Source of the DNA: JBHPHA01 sp042569905
GTDB taxonomy: Bacteria; Patescibacteriota; Minisyncoccia; Moranbacterales; UBA9337
Reading direction: 5' to 3'
Length of the DNA stretch: 64,000 nt
Assembly: GCA_042569905.1 (NCBI GenBank)
Contig: JBHPHA010000002.1
Location: 10,149 to 74,148 of the forward strand
Shown: one piece after another, positions 18,601 to 25,830 of the stretch
Numbering within the stretch: position 1 is the stretch's first letter
Layout: every line of letters begins with the position of its first letter
The notes under the pieces: generated by a model
Seen by the model: the letters and a program-made list of their open reading frames with translations, nothing else
Told to the model about the DNA's origin: nothing
Database searches by the model: none
Made by a program: the position numbers and the translations under genes

Positions 18601-19035
18601 ATTAACAACAACTCTTTCAACTCCGTTTACGATAAATGTTCCTCTATCTGTCATTATTGGAAGATCTCCTAAATACACTTCTTGTTCTCTAACTTCACCA
18701 GTTTTCTTCACCAAAAGAGAGGCCTTAGCTCTAAGAGGAGCCTCATATGAAATGTTCTTATTATTTGAAGTCAACTCATCATACTTTGGTTCATCAAGAT
18801 AGTAGTCAGAAATTGTAACTTCTAACTCCCTACCTGTAGCATCCACAATAGGATTAACTTCATCTAACAATTCTTGAAAACCCTTGTCCAAAAGCCAGTC
18901 ATATGACTGAGTTTGCGCCTCAATTAAATTTGGTAGAGACACCATAAACCTCTTCTTGAAAAACTTTCTCTTCGATAAGGATGAAGCAGCACTGAAATTC
19001 TCCTTAATCTTTAAGTCCTTGTCTTTTTTAAGCAT
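15649..19035 (-). CDS. rpoB: RNA polymerase subunit beta
   Basis: The second largest RNA polymerase subunit, 1128 residues from the ATG at 19035. Signature blocks present: RSPGVFFT, the rifampicin region ([22 protein letters not shown]), [11 protein letters not shown]-type segment ([16 protein letters not shown]), [24 protein letters not shown] and the C-terminal [20 protein letters not shown]. In the rifampicin region the usual residues (Q, D, H, R) appear unchanged, so rifampicin sensitivity is expected. The frame is open to 19098, but homology begins close to 19035 and no ribosome binding site marks either start. Two promoters lie upstream. Confidence 0.97.
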   Translation of the reverse strand: [1128 protein letters not shown]

Positions 19036-19168
19036 AAAAACACATCTCATCACGACACTCCCATCACAACTCCAGCAGAGCGTAAAGGGCTTGATCAATG
19101 AGATTCATTTAAAGATTCGTATTTAGTTATCCTCTTTTATATAAATAATTCATTACCTAGTAAGCATT

Positions 19169-19196
19169 ATTATACACGATTGAAAAAATAGTGCAA
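19169..19196 (-). promoter_or_regulatory. rpoBC promoter P2 (proximal)
   Basis: TTGCAC, 16 bp, TATAAT on the minus strand, 134 bp above the rpoB start. Confidence 0.6.
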
Positions 19197-19215
19197 GCCC
19201 ATCAGCAATTTCTTA

Positions 19216-19244
19216 ATTTTAGCACGCTAAAACGCTTTTGTCAA
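19216..19244 (-). promoter_or_regulatory. rpoBC promoter P1 (distal) with internal palindrome
   Basis: TTGACA, 17 bp, TAAAAT. The 16-bp palindrome TTTTAGC-GT-GCTAAAA spans the spacer and -10 and could be an operator. About 130 bp of AT-rich DNA above it holds no gene. Confidence 0.65.
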
Positions 19245-19375
19245 TAGGAAATACGCCATTTTCGACACTCAATACAAAGAATTTAGTGAAAAATATCGTT
19301 TTTAGTGTTTTTACCCCATTTTACCTCTGTTTATGGAGAAAAAGTAGGAAATATTCGTGCTTTTTTGAGAAAATA

Positions 19376-19409
19376 AAAAATCCAATAATCAAATGATTAT
19401 TGGATTTTT
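19376..19409 (-). terminator. Hairpin terminator
   Basis: 16-bp perfect arms (AAAAATCCAATAATCA and complement) with a 2-nt loop after the gene ending at 19464. Confidence 0.85.
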
Positions 19410-19463
19410 GAATTCATATTCATTGGATAGCACTATATGCTAAATATTCAAATCCATGAAACA

Positions 19464-19946
19464 TCATCCTTTTTCAGACGAATCCCACTTCATGTCGACA
19501 AACTCCTTATACTGCGCATCTTGAAGAGTCCAGAGAACCTGAAGAAGGTGTTTTTTAGTTTTAATTTCTTGTGCAGTTCTGAAAAATCTATCCTTATACA
19601 TCAAATTCATGATATATTTCAAGTCAACAGTATTGCCCACTGAATACTGAACAATTGCAGATTCAGTATCCCTACTTGAATTAAGCATATACGGTGCCCA
19701 ATCCAGGTTGTCACACAAAAATTTCCTCCCGTCACTAAGACACTTCACTTCTTCATAATCGCTAATATCCAATTCTTTGCATAGTGCTGGGTAATTTATC
19801 CTTGCATTCAATACACGTGCTTTTTTTGCTTCTTTAGCAAAAAAAACATGGACGAAAAAAAGCTGAAATTTTTCTAATTGATTTTCAAAATTCACCTCTC
19901 CAATCTCTTTGAAAATACTATAAATATTCCTTTTACTTGCACTCAT
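19464..19946 (-). CDS. Unknown 160-residue protein
   Basis: No family recognised. A soluble charged protein with several aromatic residues (LEKFQLFFVHVFFAKEA near 24-40) and a helical C-terminus. AGAGGTG lies 5 nt before the ATG. Promoter TTGGCA, 17 bp, TATCAA at 19973-20001, and a strong terminator. First member of the 19-31 kb accessory island. Confidence 0.68.
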   Translation of the reverse strand: MSASKRNIYSIFKEIGEVNFENQLEKFQLFFVHVFFAKEAKKARVLNARINYPALCKELDISDYEEVKCLSDGRKFLCDNLDWAPYMLNSSRDTESAIVQYSVGNTVDLKYIMNLMYKDRFFRTAQEIKTKKHLLQVLWTLQDAQYKEFVDMKWDSSEKG

Positions 19947-19972
19947 GGATCACCTCTTTTTTTAAGATACTT

Positions 19973-20001
19973 TTGATATGAAAACTATTTCCAATTGCCA
20001 A
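19973..20001 (-). promoter_or_regulatory. Promoter
   Basis: TTGGCA, 17 bp, TATCAA before the gene starting at 19946. Confidence 0.5.
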
Positions 20002-20072
20002 CTTAATGACTCACTAATTTAACATCCAACATCCTCTATGTCAATAGACATTCCCTGTTTTTTATTATTAAA

Positions 20073-20103
20073 AAAACGAGTGGGGATTTTACCACACTCG
20101 TTT
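20073..20103 (-). terminator. Terminator, repeat type A copy 1
   Basis: ACGAGTGGGG/CCACACTCGT hairpin followed by TTTTTT on the minus strand. Nearly identical copies at 21494 and 24692. Confidence 0.8.
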
Positions 20104-20128
20104 ATATCTTACTTCTTTCTATGCAATT

Positions 20129-20785
20129 CTATCGCTTTCTATTGTAACGACGATGCATTTTTGAATAGTTCTTTCCTTGACACGCCTTGCTTCCAGTCCT
20201 ATTGCCTCGCTTGGAGGCACTTGGCACACTAGCATGCATAATATTTCTTGAAATACTCCTGCGTACATCTATTGCCTCCAAACCAATATGCTGAACATGC
20301 AATTCCAAGCCAGATTGACGTAAAGTTGCGGTCTTAATCTCAAAATCAAGATCTTTCATTTTACCAATGAGCTTACTACTATCCTCAGCTCCGTCAGTTA
20401 CTATTAAAACAGACTGACTTCCACAACCACAAGATCCTATCTTTGCTGTATCACCGGGTCTAGCAACAATACTACAGCAGTACGTTTCCTCATCCACTTC
20501 AACATTAACATTGAGACCAGCGGCACGAAGAGCTGATATTCCATTCTCGAACATAAGACTAATAATCCTAACATCCTGTCGATTCTCAAAAACCACGACG
20601 GCGCAACTCAGATCTTCATGCTCCAACATATCACCGAGGATCTCTTCCGAGGCTGTGACCATCAAATCATCTTCTGGCAAACTAAGGATAACTTCACTCA
20701 CCTTCACAAACAAATCCACCTTCTTCTTCAAACGTTTTGCGATTTTCAAATTTCCTTTCATCTCATTTAAGTCTTCGCGATTCAT
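20129..20785 (-). CDS. Unknown protein with DUF-like repeat shared with the gene at 21535
   Basis: A 218-residue protein. Residues 25-108 resemble the neighbouring 106-residue protein at 21535-21855: LPEDDLMVTASEEIL against LPKDNPLVRVSNFTELV, and ALRAAGLNVNVEVDEETY against VFRSAGIGVLVEKQDSVF. They are therefore paralogues. A second domain (110-165) contains GSCGCGSQSVLIVTDGAE. The last 50 residues are strongly basic (RNRTGSKACQGK, RRYNRKR), suggesting nucleic-acid contact. The ATG overlaps the stop of the upstream gene (ATGA), so the two are translationally coupled. Function unknown. Confidence 0.7.
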   Translation of the reverse strand: MNREDLNEMKGNLKIAKRLKKKVDLFVKVSEVILSLPEDDLMVTASEEILGDMLEHEDLSCAVVVFENRQDVRIISLMFENGISALRAAGLNVNVEVDEETYCCSIVARPGDTAKIGSCGCGSQSVLIVTDGAEDSSKLIGKMKDLDFEIKTATLRQSGLELHVQHIGLEAIDVRRSISRNIMHASVPSASKRGNRTGSKACQGKNYSKMHRRYNRKR

Positions 20786-21345
20786 ACCTTAAATCCTTTT
20801 TCAAAAGTAAGATTATTACCAACAACTCCAACAACGCTATTTTTAATAAGCGTAGTTCCCCCATCTCTGGTTATCATGAATGAAACTTTCTCGTCCTGAC
20901 GATAATACTTTTCGAAGGGATTATTAAAAATCCCACCATCATACCCAACACTCCATGATGCATCCAGAGGTTGCTTGATTACCGTTATAATGACTCCTTC
21001 CTCCACACTTACTCTTTTTGTTTTCATGAAAACAATTTCCGAACTACTCCGCTCGAAGTAAATCTTCTTACTTCCACAATAATTAACAGTGTCTCCTTCA
21101 ACTTTGATAATATATTCCGGATCCTTATTCGGTTCACCGAAAAATACCCAGGTCACTCCATTCACCTCAATCACCAGCAAGCCGTTGGCGCCGAAAACAA
21201 TCGGCTGATCCTCTGTAATTCCAATGTCCATAGCAAATCCGACTTCGCCATCGACATGAATATCGTACATGTTCGCACAGTTAATTTTTGTACCGTACCA
21301 TATATTTACGCCACACTCCAATTCATGTTTAATCATTTTGGCCAT
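20782..21345 (-). CDS. Unknown beta-rich protein
   Basis: 187 residues, predicted mostly beta (ANGLLVIEVNGVTWVFFGEP, EGVIITVIKQP), no membrane segment and no known family. Two ATGs are possible (21351 and 21345). AAGGAG is 7 nt from the second and too close to the first, so 21345 is preferred. Its promoter and leader (21385-21437) are nearly the same as those of the unrelated gene at 24749. First gene of a coupled pair with 20129-20785. Confidence 0.68.
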   Translation of the reverse strand: MAKMIKHELECGVNIWYGTKINCANMYDIHVDGEVGFAMDIGITEDQPIVFGANGLLVIEVNGVTWVFFGEPNKDPEYIIKVEGDTVNYCGSKKIYFERSSSEIVFMKTKRVSVEEGVIITVIKQPLDASWSVGYDGGIFNNPFEKYYRQDEKVSFMITRDGGTTLIKNSVVGVVGNNLTFEKGFKV

Positions 21346-21408
21346 TTTCATTCTCCTTCAGTTTGTCTTACAGATTTCTATATTTATTCAATTGTTAAAC
21401 AACACCTA

Positions 21409-21437
21409 ATATTACACTATTTTTCAACTTTTGTCAA
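21409..21437 (-). promoter_or_regulatory. Promoter with duplicated leader
   Basis: TTGACA, 17 bp, TAATAT. The leader down to 21385 (GTTGTTTAACAATTGAATA) recurs at 25186-25238 before an unrelated gene. Confidence 0.75.
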
Positions 21438-21493
21438 TAAGCATATGTAATATGCACAGACATATTGTTTTCGTACCAAAAAATTTTCAACAA

Positions 21494-21523
21494 AAAACGA
21501 GTGGGGATTTTTCCACACTCGCT
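21494..21523 (-). terminator. Terminator, repeat type A copy 2
   Basis: Same hairpin as 20073-20103 apart from one or two bases, after the gene ending at 21535. Confidence 0.8.
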
Positions 21524-21534
21524 TGAAAGCACTC

Positions 21535-21855
21535 CTACTCTATAATTGCAACAACCCGAAAAACAGAATCCTGCTTCTCAACCAAAACACCAATACCAGC
21601 AGAACGAAATACTTCGATTTCCTTTTGATACATTACCTCTACATCACTCATATTGCAGAGAGCTCTTTTTGAAAGACTAGCCAATATAATTTCATTTCTT
21701 GCGACACAACGCACTAATTCCGTAAAATTAGAAACTCGTACCAAAGGATTATCCTTAGGTAATTTAACAAAAATCTTAATTGTATCAAGAAAAAAATCAC
21801 ACCCTCTATGTTCCTCAAAAAGCTTTCTTAATGCATCCACCTCACCATCAATCAT
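21535..21855 (-). CDS. Unknown small protein, paralogue of 20129-20785
   Basis: 106 residues covering the same domain as residues 25-108 of the protein at 20129. GGAGG lies 10 nt before the ATG. Promoter TTGACA, 17 bp, TAGTAT at 21920-21948 and a type A terminator. The shared domain and shared terminator type point to local duplication. Function unknown. Confidence 0.68.
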   Translation of the reverse strand: MIDGEVDALRKLFEEHRGCDFFLDTIKIFVKLPKDNPLVRVSNFTELVRCVARNEIILASLSKRALCNMSDVEVMYQKEIEVFRSAGIGVLVEKQDSVFRVVAIIE

Positions 21856-21919
21856 CTACACATGTCCTCCTTCCTTAGAGTCATTATTTCATTCTATATC
21901 AACTGCCAAACAAAACATT

Positions 21920-21948
21920 ATACTAAGCTATGCCCCTAATTTTGTCAA
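21920..21948 (-). promoter_or_regulatory. Promoter
   Basis: TTGACA, 17 bp, TAGTAT before the gene starting at 21855. It begins 9 bp below the end of the 21957-23198 gene. Confidence 0.7.
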
Positions 21949-21956
21949 CAGAGAAC

Positions 21957-23198
21957 TCACCTACTCAACAGTTCATTAATCACGTTTTCATCCTTGCAAG
22001 AATGACGGTTATCTGCTGAATAGTATTTTCTTGATTTTCCATAGCAACCACCGTTTTCTTTGTATAACGGAGTTAATATAGGCATCAAAAATCCAACGTC
22101 TTTTTTTGAAAAATATCCCTCTAAGTATCGAAGAGTTTCAGCTCTTTTTTTGCGACTCATATGAGCGAAAGTCCCCATGTCATCACCTTCAATTCCACTC
22201 CAATCCAAGTGCACAAAAACATTATTTGCTTTCTTGGAAAACTTTTTGTTCCACAAAAGTGCCCAACACCAATCGCCTTTTTTCTTCCACCAGCGAGAAT
22301 AACATGGGCCTTTTTCAATTTCCCCTTTCGGACTGATTCCAATTCCCCCTTCAATAAAGTCAAATTGTCGCAAATATTTCTCATCATTAATGTCATTCGT
22401 CTGAGCCCCAATCACAATTTCAATCCCTTTAAATTTGGCATACGCTCGCATTTCTCTCAAAACTTGTTCAGCTGAGGAATTGGTAATGTAGTCTTGAAAA
22501 TATATTTGCCCAAACATAAAACTCTGCACTCCCAAGTCCATAGCCTTTTTAGTAATATCCAGAACATAGAGACGATACTCTTCCCTTCCTAAGGAAGGCT
22601 TGCAAGTATGTTCCCCCCAAAAGTTCTTACTTCCTGATCGACACATTCTGTTGAATTCAAATTCCCTATTTTCTGTCTCATAGAGATAAATTGCCTTTGT
22701 GTCAATCGCTTCAGCAATAAACATGCCATACAACACATCATCCCTATTCTTTGTAATGCTCCCCATAGTCTTCTCAATCTCTTCAAAATCAGGAGGACTA
22801 AGCCATGTCTCAATGGATCGATGCAGGTAGTAGCAGCTTGATCTATTCACCAGCTCCACTACAGATTTTTCTCTCGTTTCCTTATTTGCTCTATTTAAAA
22901 TACCATCTACTACACAACCCTGTCTTTTCATTCTCTGCATATTTGGTGGCAAAAGATTCAAAGCGGGTTCGTCTGGAAATTCAGCCTGCCACTGTTCAAT
23001 TAATTTCTTATACTCCAGTTCTACCGCCCTAATTTTTGCCCTCTCACTCTGCTGTTCATATTCTTTAACAATATCACCTGTATTTCTCTCTATTGCCCAC
23101 ATAATAAATCCGAACAATACTAAAGACGCCAGAGTAAAAACTCCTAAAAAAATCCAACTTTTCGCTGTAGTCTCTTTAGTTATCTCTAAAAATCTCAT
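21957..23198 (-). CDS. Membrane-anchored extracytoplasmic protein, unknown
   Basis: 413 residues with one N-terminal membrane span (about residues 14-36, SWIFLGVFTLASLVLFGFIM), then a coiled-coil-like stretch (YEQQSERAKIRAVELEYKKL) and a large outside domain. The domain alternates hydrophobic strands with helices (GVQSFMFGQIYF, IEIVIGAQTND, VFVHLDWSG), which hints at a TIM-barrel fold such as a glycoside hydrolase; I cannot confirm this. Six cysteines may form disulfides. The frame is open to 23294, but that stretch contains an extended -10 (TGGTAAAAT), so 23198 is chosen. No Shine-Dalgarno site, unlike its neighbours. Confidence 0.7.
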   Translation of the reverse strand: MRFLEITKETTAKSWIFLGVFTLASLVLFGFIMWAIERNTGDIVKEYEQQSERAKIRAVELEYKKLIEQWQAEFPDEPALNLLPPNMQRMKRQGCVVDGILNRANKETREKSVVELVNRSSCYYLHRSIETWLSPPDFEEIEKTMGSITKNRDDVLYGMFIAEAIDTKAIYLYETENREFEFNRMCRSGSKNFWGEHTCKPSLGREEYRLYVLDITKKAMDLGVQSFMFGQIYFQDYITNSSAEQVLREMRAYAKFKGIEIVIGAQTNDINDEKYLRQFDFIEGGIGISPKGEIEKGPCYSRWWKKKGDWCWALLWNKKFSKKANNVFVHLDWSGIEGDDMGTFAHMSRKKRAETLRYLEGYFSKKDVGFLMPILTPLYKENGGCYGKSRKYYSADNRHSCKDENVINELLSR

Positions 23199-23283
23199 AC
23201 TCAAAAAGTTAATAATATCTCTTTCTATTTTACCACAAAAACCACCTTCCCTCCTCCTCTCTTCAGAATAGAGGGATAAAAAA

Positions 23284-23306
23284 GGACGAGTCATTATAAC
23301 TCATCC
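23284..23306 (-). terminator. Terminator overlapping a stop codon
   Basis: GGATGAGT/ACTCGTCC arms (one G-U pair) then TTTTTT; overlaps the end of the gene at 23301. Confidence 0.65.
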
Positions 23307-24002
23307 CTGATAAGTATTCACCACTTTGTTTGCAAAATTATTAAGCTCTTTTACCTTTTCCTCAGGAGTAAATCCATCCTCATATACGTCCAATCGCAAA
23401 AGGATGTCTGCTTGAATTTTTGAATCCTTGTATCCACCTGTTTTCAAGTCAAATGACACATTCTCCCTATCTCCATCTTCCCTCACAATCTCAACCCAGC
23501 CATCGATTCCACATTGATAATCCAAAGGAGTACCTACTGCAGTGTAGAAATTCACCTCTGAAATATTTAAGTTAGCTTGTTTTAATTTTTGAATAAGTAC
23601 TAATTCAGCCTCTCTGGAAACATTTTGCTCACTCTTATCTTTTTCTGCTGGCTGATGCTGTCTTGCGAAGTCAAAAAGTGCATTTTTCACTTTCTCATAA
23701 TCCTCAGGAGTTTTTCGAGTAGGCACAGGAACCTTCTCCTTTCTCCCTATCTTACACTTACCCAAAAGAGACTCTTCGCATACATGACCCCTATCAATCT
23801 CTCTTGTAATGGGGTTCACCATGTATCCCTTTTTCTCAATCAGTCCTCTTTTTGCAGCTTCTCTTTTGACATACTCAGCGTACGGCATTCTCTTAAAACT
23901 AGGTTTCTCAGATCTTTCACGCTTCCCAGCCTTAGACGCTGCAATATCCCTCCTTTTCCTTTCTGGACTATTCGTAAATGTTGGCATTCTTTCAAAGCTC
24001 AT
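23301..24002 (-). CDS. Putative PD-(D/E)XK-fold protein, paralogue of 27565-28287
   Basis: 233 residues. The C-terminal half has the pattern GTPLDYQCGIDGWVEI, about 12 residues, then VSFDLKTGG, which fits the Asp...(D/E)-x-Lys core of PD-(D/E)XK nucleases (Asp in GIDGW; Asp and Lys in DLK). The N-terminal 110 residues are basic and contain CEESLLGKC, a conserved Cys pair. It is about 45% identical by eye to the protein at 27565, including all these motifs. The active-site assignment is by motif only. No Shine-Dalgarno site precedes the ATG. Confidence 0.65.
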   Translation of the reverse strand: MSFERMPTFTNSPERKRRDIAASKAGKRERSEKPSFKRMPYAEYVKREAAKRGLIEKKGYMVNPITREIDRGHVCEESLLGKCKIGRKEKVPVPTRKTPEDYEKVKNALFDFARQHQPAEKDKSEQNVSREAELVLIQKLKQANLNISEVNFYTAVGTPLDYQCGIDGWVEIVREDGDRENVSFDLKTGGYKDSKIQADILLRLDVYEDGFTPEEKVKELNNFANKVVNTYQG

Positions 24003-24100
24003 ATTTTTAAAATCATATCAATCTTTTACAGATTAAATGATGTTATTATTTACAAGATATTACACTAAAAGTATACCACCAAAGATTGAGTCAAACAAAA

Positions 24101-24136
24101 AAAGTACCATTTAAATTGCAATTTAAATGGTACTTT
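24101..24136. repeat. Perfect 36-bp palindrome
   Basis: 17-bp arms (AAAGTACCATTTAAATT and complement) around GC. A T-run follows on the minus strand, as for a terminator, but no minus-strand gene is seen just above it. Confidence 0.75.
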
Positions 24137-24183
24137 AATTTATCATTATGCCTTACACTGAAATAGAGAACTCACATAATCTC

Positions 24184-24212
24184 TTGACAAATAGCTAAAA
24201 ATATGCTAAATT
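24184..24212 (+). promoter_or_regulatory. Promoter
   Basis: TTGACA, 17 bp, TAAATT before the gene at 24270. Confidence 0.7.
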
Positions 24213-24269
24213 AAATAGTTAGACAAGTTGTTTTAAATTATTAATAATCAATTCACAAGGAGACTCTCA

Positions 24270-24614
24270 ATGATGGATTTAGTTATCACAATCGCAATAC
24301 TGGGCACTGGAACAATGATCGGCGGTAAGATTTTTAAGCTTACCGCGGGACATATAACTGAATTAGCAATTCTTCAGTTAGCAGCAGCTGCATTTTATTA
24401 TGTAGCCAGTGTCGACATACTCCCCGTTAATCCGAAGTTTGTCATAAACATAGTAGTTTGCTCAACCTTGCTCTGTGACGGGTTCTTACAGGACCCAAAA
24501 AAAAGAAACCTAAAGCGAACCCTTCTAAAAATAGCGGTGCAGGTAATTGCAATACTGTTGTGTGCTTACTTATTAGGTGATAGTATCTCAAACTTATTCA
24601 CATTGAATTATTAA
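24270..24614 (+). CDS. Small three-span membrane protein
   Basis: 114 residues with hydrophobic segments near 3-20, 32-50 and 88-108, and a short charged loop (DPKKRNLKRT) before the last span. AAGGAG lies 8 nt before the ATG. Own promoter and a type B terminator. No family recognised. Confidence 0.68.
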   Translation: MMDLVITIAILGTGTMIGGKIFKLTAGHITELAILQLAAAAFYYVASVDILPVNPKFVINIVVCSTLLCDGFLQDPKKRNLKRTLLKIAVQVIAILLCAYLLGDSISNLFTLNY

Positions 24615-24639
24615 GAAAAAAACGCCCTGACAAACAATA

Positions 24640-24671
24640 AAGTCGCAAGGAAAACCCTGCGACTTTTTTAT
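24640..24671 (+). terminator. Terminator, repeat type B copy 1
   Basis: AGTCGCA...TGCGACT hairpin with T-run; the same sequence recurs at 31233-31270. Confidence 0.85.
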
Positions 24672-24691
24672 TTTTCTCATTTTAACGTATC

Positions 24692-24724
24692 AAAAAACGA
24701 GTGGGGATTTTTCCACACTCGTTT
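24692..24724 (-). terminator. Terminator, repeat type A copy 3
   Basis: Same hairpin as at 21494, here after a gene of a different family. Confidence 0.8.
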
Positions 24725-24748
24725 AAAAACTTCATATTACTACATTCT

Positions 24749-25150
24749 CTAGCGCTTAATTCCGCTGAATTGATGATGTTTTTCATCAATATCGTTGAGA
24801 AATGATAGTTTACATGAGAATTGACCAGAGCCCTCGATTAGGGCCCAAAATTTCTCAGATCCATCTCCCCATAACATCTTTCCGAAAAGCTCCCAAGCAA
24901 ATTCAAAAGCTTCTTTATTGTATTTAAAGATCCTGTAAGGTGCTCCAGAAACTTGATTTCTCCATGCCCAATCACTTCCTTGCATAAGAACATTCTTCTC
25001 AACCAATACCAACGAATACACCCCAAATCCTCGAGAAGAAGCTTTTTTTAATAATATATTTATAATTAGATACCTCTCCCCCTCCACAAGCTCATCTTCA
25101 TTTCGAACCATCAACGTTTTCAAAAAATCAATCTTTTCTTGCTCAGTCAT
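24749..25150 (-). CDS. Unknown protein, paralogue of 50217-50651
   Basis: 133 residues. It aligns along its length with the protein at 50217: the starts MTEQEKIDFLK and MTFEERIEKLK, then VSGAPYRIFKYN against VSGLPRRVFRYN, and KFWALIEGSGQFS against NFWSLIEESDQFS. The ATG at 25150 is preferred to an upstream start at 25192 because AGAGGGG lies 5 nt before it and because the paralogue begins at the same place. Soluble, function unknown. Confidence 0.7.
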   Translation of the reverse strand: MTEQEKIDFLKTLMVRNEDELVEGERYLIINILLKKASSRGFGVYSLVLVEKNVLMQGSDWAWRNQVSGAPYRIFKYNKEAFEFAWELFGKMLWGDGSEKFWALIEGSGQFSCKLSFLNDIDEKHHQFSGIKR

Positions 25151-25209
25151 AATGCCCCTCTGTCTTGGTTTGTAGGATTTAAAGATATTCAATTGTTAAA
25201 CAACATTCT

Positions 25210-25238
25210 ACGTTACACTATTCTATTGATTTTGTCAA
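25210..25238 (-). promoter_or_regulatory. Promoter with duplicated leader
   Basis: TTGACA, 17 bp, TAACGT. Leader nearly identical to the one at 21385-21437. Confidence 0.65.
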
Positions 25239-25352
25239 ATACAATACCTCTATGCGCATTACATTTCTTCATTGACAGGATCAACAAAATACCTTACCTT
25301 GTACATAAATAAGATAATAAAGAACATTAACATTCATACAAGGAGAGAAACT

Positions 25353-25685
25353 GTGAACAAAAGAACTGACGTCTCTCGTAAAAAAATTAGAGACTTCCAG
25401 AAAAAAATCGCAAGCCCATCTTATCAGAAGATTGAAATCGACATACCCTCAGCCTTTCTAGGAGCAGTCATCTCTCCGATATTATTTGCATTGTCCGCGA
25501 TAATCTACGTCCTATACGCAATAGTCTACGTGATATTAGCGATAGCCTACACTTTTTTCATTATCATATTCTACGTTGCAATGCTTATATTCTATATTGC
25601 AATGTTTGCATTCTGTTGTGGAGTAGTACTTGCTATGATCGTAGTCATTCTTAGAATTTTCGCAACTTTCCTGAGCATTCTTTGA
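25353..25685 (+). CDS. Small hydrophobic membrane protein
   Basis: 110 residues from a GTG start with AGGAGAG 5 nt upstream. The first 35 residues are basic (NKRTDVSRKKIRDFQKK). The rest is an almost unbroken hydrophobic stretch of two to three spans rich in Tyr, Ile and Ala (IIYVLYAIVYVILAIAY). A TTGACA at 25275-25280 with a TACCTT -10-like hexamer may be its promoter. Function unknown. Confidence 0.6.
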   Translation: MNKRTDVSRKKIRDFQKKIASPSYQKIEIDIPSAFLGAVISPILFALSAIIYVLYAIVYVILAIAYTFFIIIFYVAMLIFYIAMFAFCCGVVLAMIVVILRIFATFLSIL

Positions 25686-25716
25686 TAACAGGAATGCGAC
25701 ACAAACACCCCTCTAA

Positions 25717-25749
25717 AAAACCGTAAGCGGAAATCTGCCTACGGTTTTA
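25717..25749 (+). terminator. Hairpin terminator
   Basis: AAACCGTA/TACGGTTT arms with T-run after the gene ending at 25685. Confidence 0.8.
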
Positions 25750-25770
25750 ATTTTTCTCAGAAAATAAAAA

Positions 25771-25794
25771 CAAGGAAACTGTTTAGTTTCCTTG
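25771..25794 (-). terminator. Hairpin terminator
   Basis: Perfect 10-bp arms CAAGGAAACT and complement; TTTTT follows on the minus strand. Confidence 0.8.
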
Positions 25795-25830
25795 CTTGAG
25801 TCTTAAAGATAAGACTATTCTTCCTTAAGC

